The notes under the pieces were generated by a model that saw only the letters and a program-made list of their open reading frames with translations, made no database searches and was not told the origin of the DNA. A stretch of DNA of 7,535 nucleotides. It comes from Oscillospiraceae bacterium (GTDB lineage: Bacteria > Bacillota_A > Clostridia > Oscillospirales > WRJC01). Positions within the stretch are counted from its first letter, which is position 1. Each line of letters opens with the position of its first letter. The DNA is taken from positions 1 through 7,535 of the forward strand of contig WQXD01000180.1 of the NCBI GenBank assembly GCA_009785015.1. Reading direction: 5' to 3'. Shown piece by piece: positions 1 to 5,174 of this stretch. The position numbers and the translations under genes are program-made.

Positions 1-73
1 CTCTGTCGGGGCGCTGACCCATTCCGTCAAAAGCCTCGACATAAGCCTGAAATTTGATATCGGCATATGTTAA
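1..73 (+). CDS. nadC: Nicotinate-nucleotide pyrophosphorylase (quinolinate phosphoribosyltransferase), C-terminal end only
   Basis: Only the last 23 codons are present, in the frame beginning at base 2 and stopping at TAA 71-73. They read SVGALTHSVKSLDISLKF followed by DIGIC. The SVGALTHSVK-LDISLK signature is the characteristic C-terminus of NadC, which converts quinolinate and PRPP to nicotinate mononucleotide, CO2 and pyrophosphate in de novo NAD synthesis in the cytosol. The stop overlaps the start of the next gene by 7 bases, so the two genes are probably co-transcribed and translationally coupled. The identification rests on a short but distinctive motif; the rest of the gene lies outside the window. 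Confidence 0.8.
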   Translation, partial: SVGALTHSVKSLDISLKFDIGIC

Positions 74-1926
74 AAAATACAATAAACGCGATAAAAACAA
101 AACAAACCGATAAAACGGCCTTGATACTGGCTCAGGCGTATTTGGCCCTGCTCGGCGTTTCTACGGTTTTCTTTTCGCTTCTTTCGGGCACGACCGAAAA
201 AATAAACCCGTTTGCATGGATGACGGGGCACGTGCCCGCTTTTTTGCTCTCCTTTCTTCTGATCTTCATTTTGGCGGAGCTCATATATCTTTTTACGTTT
301 CGGCTGCTCGCTTCTCTTTTTGTCGTATATCCCGTCGTGATTTTGTTTTCGTTTGTCAATTACATAAAAGTGTTTTACCGAAATGAGCCTTTTGTGTTTT
401 CGGATTTTCTGATACTGAAGGAAACGGGGGATATCGCGGGCAATTACGAAATAAAGCCCACCGGCGCCGTATACTGGTCGGTCTTGTTTTTGGTTGTGCT
501 CATTGTGGGCGCGCTTTTGATCAAAAGGGTGAAAATTTCGCTCGGCTGGCGTCTGATCCTTCCCGCCGCCGCACTGCTCATAACCGTTTTTTTCGGAGCC
601 GCCGCTCTCTCGCCCGACTCGTTTGTCGACAGGATATATGTGTCCTCGACTATGGATTTGACAAGGGAATACGGCGAAAACGGCTTTATTCTGGGTTTTG
701 CCGCCAACTACAGGCGCAGTTTGTTTTTTGCCCCGGAACACTACGACAAAAACACGGCGCAAAGAAGCGCCGAAGCGCTCGGCTATGCCGCAAAACAAGA
801 AATCCAGGCTCCCCTCCCCGAAGCGCTGCCCAATGTGATCGTGGTGATGAGCGAATCGCTTTGGGACTGTTATAACAATCTCACCGGGGTGGCGTATAAC
901 GCGGATCCGATGGAGCCGGTTAGGGGCATCATGGAATCCCACGGTTCGGGGCAGCTCCTTTCTCCGCTGTTCGGAGGGGGTACTTCAAATGTGGAATATG
1001 AGTTTTTGACGGGCAAGAGCATTTTGTACTATCCGCCCCATTCCATAATATATCAGCAGTACATCACAAAAAAGCAGTGGTCGCTGGCCTGGCATTTCGG
1101 CGGCCTCGGTTACAGTACACTCGCCGTCCACCCGTACTGCCACTGGTTCTGGAAAAGGAGCACGGTGTTCCCGCTGCTCGGTTTTGAGAACGTCTATTTT
1201 GACGAGGATATGAAGCACACCGAAAAAAAAGGCAAATTCATATCGGATATGTCGCTTTCAAAAGAGATAATCTACCGATACGAAGAGCTTTCCGAAGGCG
1301 GCAGCGTCCCGGTTTTCGGCTTTTGCATATCGATGCAAAACCACGGGGGGTACTACGCGGAGACATACGGCGAAACCGAAATCAAACTCACGCGCGAGGC
1401 GGACGGAAAAAACGAAATCGCGTGCGAGGTGTTCGGCGAGGGGATCCGCGACGCCTCAAGGGCGTTTTTGGCCCTTGCCGAATATTTTGAAAATGAGGCG
1501 CGCCCCACCTATATCGTGATGTTCGGCGACCACGGCCCCTCGTTTGCCGGAGATAAATATCTGTACGCTTTGGACGAGGATGTGAACATGTACCCGGAGG
1601 ACAAATTTCACCAATATGTCACGCCGATTGTCATATGGTCGAACACCGGCGAGAAAATCGGCGGCATCGGGACGCTCACCCCCATAATGCTGACTGCCAG
1701 AATATTCGATATAGCCCATATGCCAAAACCGCCGTATATACAGATGCTCTCCGGGATCGGGTCCGTCACCGCCGGTTTTACCCATTTGTACCGTTTGGAC
1801 AGCGGGGGAAATTTGAGCGAGGATCCCGAACTTATGCGAAAAATCGATGAAATAAACGAAAATTTGCGTTACTGCCAGTACGACGCCACCCTCGGCAAAA
1901 ATTACGCGATCGACGAATTTCGATAA
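67..1926 (+). CDS. LTA synthase family membrane sulfatase (phosphoglycerol transferase type)
   Basis: This 619-residue protein has about five hydrophobic membrane segments in its first third (roughly residues 17-40, 55-77, 80-100, 135-152 and 162-181) and a large extracytoplasmic sulfatase-fold domain (about 255-575). Family landmarks are visible: NVIVVMSESLWD with E263 as a probable metal ligand, GGGTSNVEYEFLTG with T306 in the place of the catalytic threonine nucleophile, MQNHGGYY with H426, and MFGDHGPSF with D488 and H489 as metal ligands. Members move phosphoglycerol from phosphatidylglycerol to lipoteichoic acid or other envelope glycans at the outer membrane face; the exact acceptor cannot be told here. 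The start at ATG 67 is the only one possible, because an in-frame TGA lies at 55-57 and the next Met is residue 52. No good Shine-Dalgarno precedes it, which fits coupling to nadC. No clear terminator follows the stop. Confidence 0.9.
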   Translation: MLKNTINAIKTKQTDKTALILAQAYLALLGVSTVFFSLLSGTTEKINPFAWMTGHVPAFLLSFLLIFILAELIYLFTFRLLASLFVVYPVVILFSFVNYIKVFYRNEPFVFSDFLILKETGDIAGNYEIKPTGAVYWSVLFLVVLIVGALLIKRVKISLGWRLILPAAALLITVFFGAAALSPDSFVDRIYVSSTMDLTREYGENGFILGFAANYRRSLFFAPEHYDKNTAQRSAEALGYAAKQEIQAPLPEALPNVIVVMSESLWDCYNNLTGVAYNADPMEPVRGIMESHGSGQLLSPLFGGGTSNVEYEFLTGKSILYYPPHSIIYQQYITKKQWSLAWHFGGLGYSTLAVHPYCHWFWKRSTVFPLLGFENVYFDEDMKHTEKKGKFISDMSLSKEIIYRYEELSEGGSVPVFGFCISMQNHGGYYAETYGETEIKLTREADGKNEIACEVFGEGIRDASRAFLALAEYFENEARPTYIVMFGDHGPSFAGDKYLYALDEDVNMYPEDKFHQYVTPIVIWSNTGEKIGGIGTLTPIMLTARIFDIAHMPKPPYIQMLSGIGSVTAGFTHLYRLDSGGNLSEDPELMRKIDEINENLRYCQYDATLGKNYAIDEFR

Positions 1927-1969
1927 AACGGCGAAAAGTATCGTATTGAAAATATTTTTTCATAAACCC

Positions 1970-1998
1970 TTGCATTGCGCAATCGGATATGGTATAAT
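1970..1998 (+). promoter_or_regulatory. Sigma-A-type promoter for the CBM9-like gene
   Basis: TTGCAT (1970-1975) and TATAAT (1993-1998) are separated by exactly 17 bases, and TGG directly before the -10 box makes it an extended -10. It lies 48 bases upstream of the start codon at 2046, in a 119-base AT-rich gap after the LTA-synthase-like gene. The spacer carries the 10-bp palindrome ATTGCGCAAT (1974-1983), overlapping the end of the -35 box, which could be an operator half or chance. Confidence 0.8.
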
Positions 1999-2045
1999 AA
2001 CATTCGGTACAAAAAATAAATTTAACATAAAGGGAGTACGGAAAT

Positions 2046-2951
2046 ATGGTAAAAAAAACATCGGCGGCTATCATGATTTTGGCGATTCTGCTAACCCTGA
2101 CAACAGTTGTATCGGCTATACCGGAGGGCACAGTGGGCAAATATACCCCGGCAATCGACGCAGACAAAGACCCGGCATACGACTTGTCGTTCTCATTTAA
2201 CATATTCGACCAGGAAAACGCGAACAAAGGCGAGGGATGGTGGTCGACATATGAAGATATGGCCACGGTCGTGGACGCGACTGTGTGGTTTCTTTGGGAC
2301 GACGCGTTCTTATACGCTTTTGTCGATGTGCTGCTGCCGGAAGTTTTGGACAGGGGCAAGGATTTTATCCTTGAAGAAGGCAACCCCTGGGAGGCCAACA
2401 GCGCGGAGCTGTGGGTTTTGTGGACGGACCTCGACGACGACACCGAGCGCGTCAAAACCTCGATAGAACCGTTGTACAGCAGGACATGGGGGGACGGCCC
2501 TTATTTTGACGACATCGAGCCGGCCACGAAAAAAGCGGCCAAACTCACATCCACGGGTTACGCCGCCGAATTCGCCATAGCGATACCGCCCGCATACCTC
2601 AAAGACGGCGGCAAGGTAAAATTCACTCTCCAGATAAACCATTTCGACGGCAACGGCACCATTCCCGTAGGCCAGCAGATCCAGGCCAGCGGAGACCAGG
2701 GCGTGGATAACGCGTCCGTTCTGACTTTCGGCGCGCAGATAACGATAGCCGAGCCGGAGCCCGAGCCCGAACCGGAACCCGAACCGCCGGCAGACGTTCC
2801 CGCCGCGGTTGAAACGCCCCCTCCGACAGAGGCTCCGCCCCCCGTGGTGGTTGCGCCGCCGCAGACCGGCGACTGTTCGGTGGTGTTGATTTTGGGACTG
2901 CTCGCGCTCGCGGGCGCCGGTGTTCTGACATACGGCAAAAAGAAGATATAA
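2046..2951 (+). CDS. Secreted CBM9-like carbohydrate-binding protein with sortase-type (PPQTG) C-terminal anchor
   Basis: This is a 301-residue exported protein. Residues 1-24 form a signal peptide (MVKK, hydrophobic core, VSA cleavage site). Residues about 33-235 look like a family 9 carbohydrate-binding (DOMON-related) module: AIDADKDPAYDLS resembles the usual 'IDG-D-W' opening, ATVWFLWDDAFLYAFVDV the 'lWDd-yLY' strand, and NPWEANSAELWVLWTD the 'dpwe-dsvEl' strand. A (Glu-Pro)6 run and a Pro/Ala/Thr-rich linker (236-270) lead to PPQTGD (271-276), a hydrophobic helix (279-294) and a KKK tail, the layout of sortase substrates. The motif has Pro instead of Leu at its first position. The likely role is display of a glycan-binding domain on the wall; ligand and catalysis are unknown, and no catalytic domain is present. 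AGGGAG (2031-2036) sits 9 bases before the ATG. It has its own promoter and terminator, so it is probably monocistronic. Confidence 0.85.
   Translation: MVKKTSAAIMILAILLTLTTVVSAIPEGTVGKYTPAIDADKDPAYDLSFSFNIFDQENANKGEGWWSTYEDMATVVDATVWFLWDDAFLYAFVDVLLPEVLDRGKDFILEEGNPWEANSAELWVLWTDLDDDTERVKTSIEPLYSRTWGDGPYFDDIEPATKKAAKLTSTGYAAEFAIAIPPAYLKDGGKVKFTLQINHFDGNGTIPVGQQIQASGDQGVDNASVLTFGAQITIAEPEPEPEPEPEPPADVPAAVETPPPTEAPPPVVVAPPQTGDCSVVLILGLLALAGAGVLTYGKKKI
2751..2786 (+). repeat. (Glu-Pro)6 hexanucleotide repeat in the CBM9-like gene
   Basis: Twelve codons alternate GAG/GAA with CCG/CCC, giving six Glu-Pro pairs (protein residues 236-247). Such runs form stiff extended spacers that hold a surface domain away from the wall. 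The third bases vary between units, so the run has diverged at the DNA level and is less prone to slippage than a pure repeat. Confidence 0.9.
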
Positions 2952-2970
2952 TAAAATTTAAAATTCACAA

Positions 2971-3006
2971 AAAAAAGAAGCCCGGGTTGCCGCGGCTTCT
3001 TTTTTT
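2971..3006 (+). terminator. Intrinsic terminator after the CBM9-like gene
   Basis: GAAGCC (2977-2982) pairs with GGCTTC (2994-2999). An inner CGG/CCG extends the stem around a GTTG loop with one bulged C. A seven-T run (3000-3006) follows, and six A (2971-2976) precede, so it may also terminate transcription from the other strand. It lies about 20 bases after the stop at 2951. Confidence 0.9.
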
Positions 3007-3049
3007 ATGGTCAGCGCGAAAAATAATTTTCAAATATAAAACGGTGGAT

Positions 3050-3412
3050 ATGTTTGAGGCAACCGCCAAGGGAATAATAAAATATACTGTTAGTGTTGAG
3101 TTTTATGCAAAAATATTTTCAGGTGCATATTTTGGGGAGGCTGCATATGAAGAAAACGGGGAAACGGTAAAGTTTTATATAGGTTCGTCATTAAGCGACA
3201 TAGATAAGGCTGTTGAAAACTTTAAAACAGAAATAGACCAAATATCTAAAAAAGAACTCGGCGATATTTTTAAAAGTTGGGCGCGATCTATAATAGTTAC
3301 ATCTATTGTCAAATTATCAGACAGCACTATTGGGGAAAAATATTTGAAATTTACCGGAACAGATAATGTCGAAACGCTTTTGGAGACTTTAGACGAATAT
3401 TTTAAAATTTAA
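3050..3412 (+). CDS. Small protein of unknown function (120 aa)
   Basis: I do not recognise this 120-residue protein. It has no signal peptide or membrane helix, is rich in Lys, Glu, Ile and Phe, and reads like a soluble alpha/beta protein: an opening MFEATAKGIIKYTVSVEF, a GETVKFYIGSS strand, and a helical KAVENFKTEIDQISKKELGDIFKSW stretch (split here as KAVENFKTEI and DQISKKELGDIFKSW). The stop is a double TAA TAA (3410-3415). The frame stays open upstream to a TTG at 2987, but that lies inside the terminator, so ATG 3050 is the sensible start. No convincing Shine-Dalgarno or promoter precedes it. The codons are much more AT-rich than those of the flanking genes, which points to acquired DNA, and the gene sits beside repeats and gene fragments. 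It could be a real small gene or a remnant. Confidence 0.5.
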   Translation: MFEATAKGIIKYTVSVEFYAKIFSGAYFGEAAYEENGETVKFYIGSSLSDIDKAVENFKTEIDQISKKELGDIFKSWARSIIVTSIVKLSDSTIGEKYLKFTGTDNVETLLETLDEYFKI

Positions 3413-3430
3413 TAAAATAATTGGCTTTGA

Positions 3431-3457
3431 GGTTGAGGCTCAAAATGAGCCTCAACC
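3431..3457. repeat. Hairpin 1: perfect 11-bp inverted repeat, loop AAAAT
   Basis: GGTTGAGGCTC (3431-3441) pairs perfectly with GAGCCTCAACC (3447-3457) across the five-base loop AAAAT. No T run follows, so it is not an ordinary intrinsic terminator. Part of it, CTCAAAATGAGCC (3439-3451), recurs at 3968-3980. Confidence 0.9.
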
Positions 3458-3464
3458 ACTCCGC

Positions 3465-3480
3465 TGCCGAAAAAGTGGTT
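3465..3480. repeat. 16-bp direct repeat, copy 1
   Basis: TGCCGAAAAAGTGGTT at 3465-3480 recurs exactly at 3948-3963. In both places its GGTT end leads into a palindrome with an A/T-only centre. Here its last four bases are the first bases of hairpin 2. Confidence 0.9.
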
Positions 3481-3503
3481 TGTACCCATTTTGGGTACAA
3501 ACC
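3477..3503. repeat. Hairpin 2: perfect 11-bp inverted repeat, loop ATTTT
   Basis: GGTTTGTACCC (3477-3487) pairs perfectly with GGGTACAAACC (3493-3503) across the loop ATTTT. It has the same size and the same GGTT...AACC ends as hairpin 1, and its loop is the reverse complement of the hairpin 1 loop. AACCAC (3454-3459) can also pair with GTGGTT (3475-3480), so an alternative fold linking the two hairpins is possible. Confidence 0.9.
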
Positions 3504-3505
3504 TC

Positions 3506-3547
3506 TTTTCGCAAATGGGCAAATCCATATTGTGCCATATGCGAAAA
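3506..3547. repeat. Hairpin 3: imperfect 14-bp inverted repeat
   Basis: TTTTCGCA (3506-3513) pairs with TGCGAAAA (3540-3547). After an A-A mismatch the stem continues with ATGG-CA (3515-3521, one bulged G) against TGCCAT (3533-3538), leaving an 11-base loop. It follows hairpin 2 with a two-base gap. Confidence 0.75.
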
Positions 3548-3592
3548 TAAAACAAAAGTCAAAGTAAGGCGCGAACATCGGCAGCTCCGGCT

Positions 3593-3610
3593 CGGCGGGA
3601 CGGTCCGCCG
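3593..3610. repeat. GC-rich 6-bp hairpin before the GNAT-like fragment
   Basis: CGGCGG (3593-3598) pairs with CCGCCG (3605-3610) around the loop GACGGT. It lies in a sharply GC-rich stretch (about 3568-3613) inside otherwise AT-rich DNA. A hairpin this short could be chance in such composition. Together with the three hairpins upstream, no gene is supported between 3413 and 3613. Confidence 0.5.
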
Positions 3611-3613
3611 TCG

Positions 3614-3746
3614 ATTGGCTTTGAGGAATTTATTCGAAATCTACATAAGCAAATACAAGGCATGGTTGTTATTGCAGTTGAAAATAATAATAGAGCGGTA
3701 TATGTAAACCTTGCGGAAACCGCGCCGCATAATTACGGAGGAATTT
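3614..3746 (+). pseudogene. Truncated GNAT-family acetyltransferase-like fragment
   Basis: The frame reads IGFEEFIRNLHKQIQ followed by GMVVIAVENNNRAVYVNLAE and TAPHNYG. The pattern 'EIQG-I-...-YV-L-E-APHN-G' resembles the central strands of a clostridial GNAT-like acetyltransferase family, recalled from memory and not searched. There is no start codon or ribosome binding site at its head: the frame is open only from 3551, just after TAA 3548-3550, and the first Met is at 3662 with no usable Shine-Dalgarno. The acetyl-CoA-binding segment expected after the APHN region is missing, and the reading runs straight into the next ORF. I infer a remnant cut by the insert upstream and a deletion downstream. 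The GNAT assignment is tentative. Confidence 0.35.
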
Positions 3747-3760
3747 TGGAGGTGACGAAG

Positions 3761-4141
3761 ATGAAGGGTAATATAATATCCGATCCGATTGAGGGAACCG
3801 GCGTATTTACAAATCCGACGGGCAAAAAAATTGATATGTTAAAATTATTTAAATATTGTAAAGACAATAAAATTCCGTATGAAAAATTAACAGAAACGGA
3901 AATAGGCGATTTGAAAATTTATTATGTTTCGGCGCACGACGTGATTTTGCCGAAAAAGTGGTTAAACCTCAAAATGAGCCTTTTTCATTTGTTCCGAACA
4001 TTAGTTTGGTCAACCCCCGCCCGTCGCGACGGGCGGGGGTTGCGATTTTTTCAGACTAACTCAGTTGTTCAACAGGCTGTATTTGCTCTGTATGTCTTCC
4101 GGCATATTTGCCAATACATCCGCCAAATCTTCGTCCTGTAA
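3761..4141 (+). CDS. Small protein of unknown function with a rearranged C-terminus
   Basis: ATG 3761 is preceded by GGAGGTGA (3748-3755), a full-length match to the 16S anti-Shine-Dalgarno, so this start looks genuine even though the frame is open upstream into the GNAT-like fragment. Residues 1-62 read as ordinary protein, including DPIEGTGVFTNPTGKKIDML and KLFKYCKDNKIPYEKLTETE; I do not recognise the family. From residue 63 (LPKKW, base 3947) the coding follows the 16-bp repeat, a degenerate hairpin copy, the terminator palindrome and finally the antisense of the nuclease gene, so residues 63-126 are very unlikely to be original. The gene overlaps the opposite-strand nuclease gene by 81 bases. 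Either it lost its natural stop through repeat insertion or it makes a chimeric product. The first 62 residues are more secure than the rest. Confidence 0.4.
   Translation: MKGNIISDPIEGTGVFTNPTGKKIDMLKLFKYCKDNKIPYEKLTETEIGDLKIYYVSAHDVILPKKWLNLKMSLFHLFRTLVWSTPARRDGRGLRFFQTNSVVQQAVFALYVFRHICQYIRQIFVL
3948..3980. repeat. 16-bp direct repeat copy 2 with degenerate hairpin
   Basis: TGCCGAAAAAGTGGTT (3948-3963, identical to 3465-3480) is followed after AAAC by CTCAAAATGAGCC (3968-3980, identical to 3439-3451 in hairpin 1). The palindrome keeps only its centre, CTC-AAAAT-GAG, so this is a shortened or recombined member of the same repeat family. It lies inside the 3' part of the small ORF. Confidence 0.85.
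4011..4051 (+). terminator. Intrinsic terminator with a 32-bp perfect palindrome
   Basis: Bases 4011-4042 form a perfect palindrome: CAACCCCCGCCCGTCG followed at once by its reverse complement. Three bases later comes a six-T run (4046-4051), so it is a strong terminator for + strand transcription. On the - strand the hairpin lies just past the nuclease gene stop (4061-4063), but no T run follows in that direction, so it would be a weaker terminator there. Confidence 0.85.
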
Positions 4142-5137
4142 CTTGGAATATTTTCGTATTTCAATTATATTTTTCCCGTCCAAAAACATCTCGTATGCCG
4201 TTTCTTTACGGCTTTTTAATTCGCCTCTCAATTCGCCTTTTAATTCGCCTCTCAATTCACCTATCTGTTCTCCTTGCCTTAATACTTTGCTTATCATCCA
4301 TTTGGATTCAGTCACGTGTATCGCCTCACTTTCTATTTTTCTATAATTCTTGTAATTGCTGTAAAGATATTCGGACAAATGCTGTAACGCCATCAGCATT
4401 TGCTCTGCGTGATATGACGTCAGCTGTTCTTTGTTCTCTGTCAAGTCGCGTATTTTTTCGGTGACCTCCGTATATATAGTTATTATCTCCCGGAGCTTTT
4501 CCTCTATCAATTTTTCCTTCTCCGGTTTTTTTGACTTCGCTATCGCCGCAAGGCTTTTGCGGATTTTGAATACCTGCAACGGCAGCAGCGGCTCCAAATG
4601 CTTCGCCTCCAAACTGTCCGTTGTTTCAGTCCAATACTTCATGAGCGGCACTTTGTATTCCTTTTCGTCCCCGTCCCACAATGTAACCGCCATGCTCAAT
4701 TCGCGCTCCGGTATATCGTCGTCCTGCTCTACGAATATTACATACTGTTTCGGATAATCTAACTTTATGCCGTCTTTAAAATGGCTTATATAACTCTTGA
4801 CTTCCTGTATCGCTATCACAAAACCATACTCGAACATACGTACCGGCATCGCCTTGTCGTTCACCGTCTGGAACTCTATGTGATACCGCTCGCCGCTTAT
4901 GTTCAGTATCATGTCTGTGCGGATTTCATCTATTGCCGGCTCTGACAGACTGAACCTGTGTTTCTCCGCGCTCTCCGCCGTCACTTTCGCGTCGAGCGCT
5001 ATGTCCTTGCCGAACAGCGAGTTTATCATTCGTATCGTCAGCCTGTCCGACAGTCCGAACATCATTTTCATTATTTCGTCCATGTCAAGCGGTATGTCCT
5101 GCGGATTTATCTCCGTAAATTTTTCTTTTTCCGGCAT
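4061..5137 (-). CDS. Rpn family recombination-promoting nuclease / PD-(D/E)XK transposase-family protein
   Basis: This 358-residue protein has the Rpn-type layout. An N-terminal DEIMKMMFG segment is followed by a nuclease core with D75 (IRTDMILNI) and E88-x-Q90 (YHIEFQ), the PD-(D/E)XK motif in its E-x-Q form typical of these proteins. A QYVIFVEQ strand and a long charged helical C-terminal half come next. E. coli Rpn proteins of this class are DNA endonucleases that promote RecA-independent recombination; the role of this one is inferred. Residues 293-308 are a GEL(R/K) repeat coded by a DNA tandem repeat. The start is ATG 5137, because AGGTGA (5146-5151) sits 8 bases upstream; the earlier in-frame GTG at 5149 overlaps that site. 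The gene has its own promoter and is convergent with the decayed + strand patch. Such genes are often multicopy. No terminal inverted repeats were seen. Confidence 0.85.
   Translation of the reverse strand: MPEKEKFTEINPQDIPLDMDEIMKMMFGLSDRLTIRMINSLFGKDIALDAKVTAESAEKHRFSLSEPAIDEIRTDMILNISGERYHIEFQTVNDKAMPVRMFEYGFVIAIQEVKSYISHFKDGIKLDYPKQYVIFVEQDDDIPERELSMAVTLWDGDEKEYKVPLMKYWTETTDSLEAKHLEPLLPLQVFKIRKSLAAIAKSKKPEKEKLIEEKLREIITIYTEVTEKIRDLTENKEQLTSYHAEQMLMALQHLSEYLYSNYKNYRKIESEAIHVTESKWMISKVLRQGEQIGELRGELKGELRGELKSRKETAYEMFLDGKNIIEIRKYSKLQDEDLADVLANMPEDIQSKYSLLNN
4214..4261 (-). repeat. In-frame tandem repeat (12-bp x 4, or 24-bp x 2) in the nuclease gene
   Basis: AATTCGCC occurs four times (the last as AATTCACC), alternately preceded by TTTT and TCTC, giving two 24-bp units with one difference. 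On the coding strand it encodes Gly-Glu-Leu-Arg/Lys four times. Each 12-bp step is in frame, so copy-number change would lengthen or shorten the linker without a frameshift. Confidence 0.95.
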
Positions 5138-5174
5138 TACATTTATCACCTGCTTTTTATATCTATTCTATCAT

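Larger units (their letters stand above)
3420..3626. repeat. 13-bp direct repeat bracketing a hairpin-rich insert
   Basis: ATTGGCTTTGAGG occurs at 3420-3432 and again at 3614-3626. Removing one copy and the sequence between would join the flanks into AATAAAATA-ATTGGCTTTGAGG-AATTTATT, which reads smoothly into the downstream GNAT-like fragment (KIIGFEEFIRN). The 181 bases between the copies contain three hairpins plus a GC-rich stretch. This fits the footprint of an inserted element with a target duplication, although the ends of the insert show no terminal inverted repeats. Confidence 0.5.

Noticed and set aside
70..942. Long open frame on the - strand opposite the LTA-synthase-like gene (290 codons)
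   Set aside because: It is the antisense of a well-supported gene; the translation is low-complexity, rich in Arg/His/Lys, and has no domain signature.
1946..2200. + strand frame starting MKIFFHKP
   Set aside because: Its start lies upstream of the promoter -10 box, and it overlaps the CBM9-like gene in another frame with no ribosome binding site.
1832..2455. 207-codon - strand frame across the gap and the CBM9-like gene
   Set aside because: It runs antisense over two real genes and a near-consensus promoter, with Ser-rich composition and no recognisable motif.
2558..2968. Gly/Ser-rich - strand frame opposite the CBM9-like gene
   Set aside because: The GSGSGS run is the complement of the Glu-Pro codons; it is a shadow of the real gene.
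2987..3049. Upstream TTG start for the 120-aa ORF
   Set aside because: It falls inside the terminator hairpin, and the extra residues (rich in Leu, Phe, Trp) are translated terminator sequence.
3431..3547. CRISPR array or retron RNA
   Set aside because: The hairpins are not identical repeats with regular spacers, and no cas or reverse transcriptase gene is in the window.
3480..3707. 75-codon + strand frame over the hairpins
   Set aside because: Its sequence is largely the translation of the palindromes; there is no ribosome binding site.
5138..5149. GTG start at 5149 for the Rpn-type gene
   Set aside because: That GTG is part of the AGGTGA ribosome binding site of the ATG at 5137, so the ATG is the better start.
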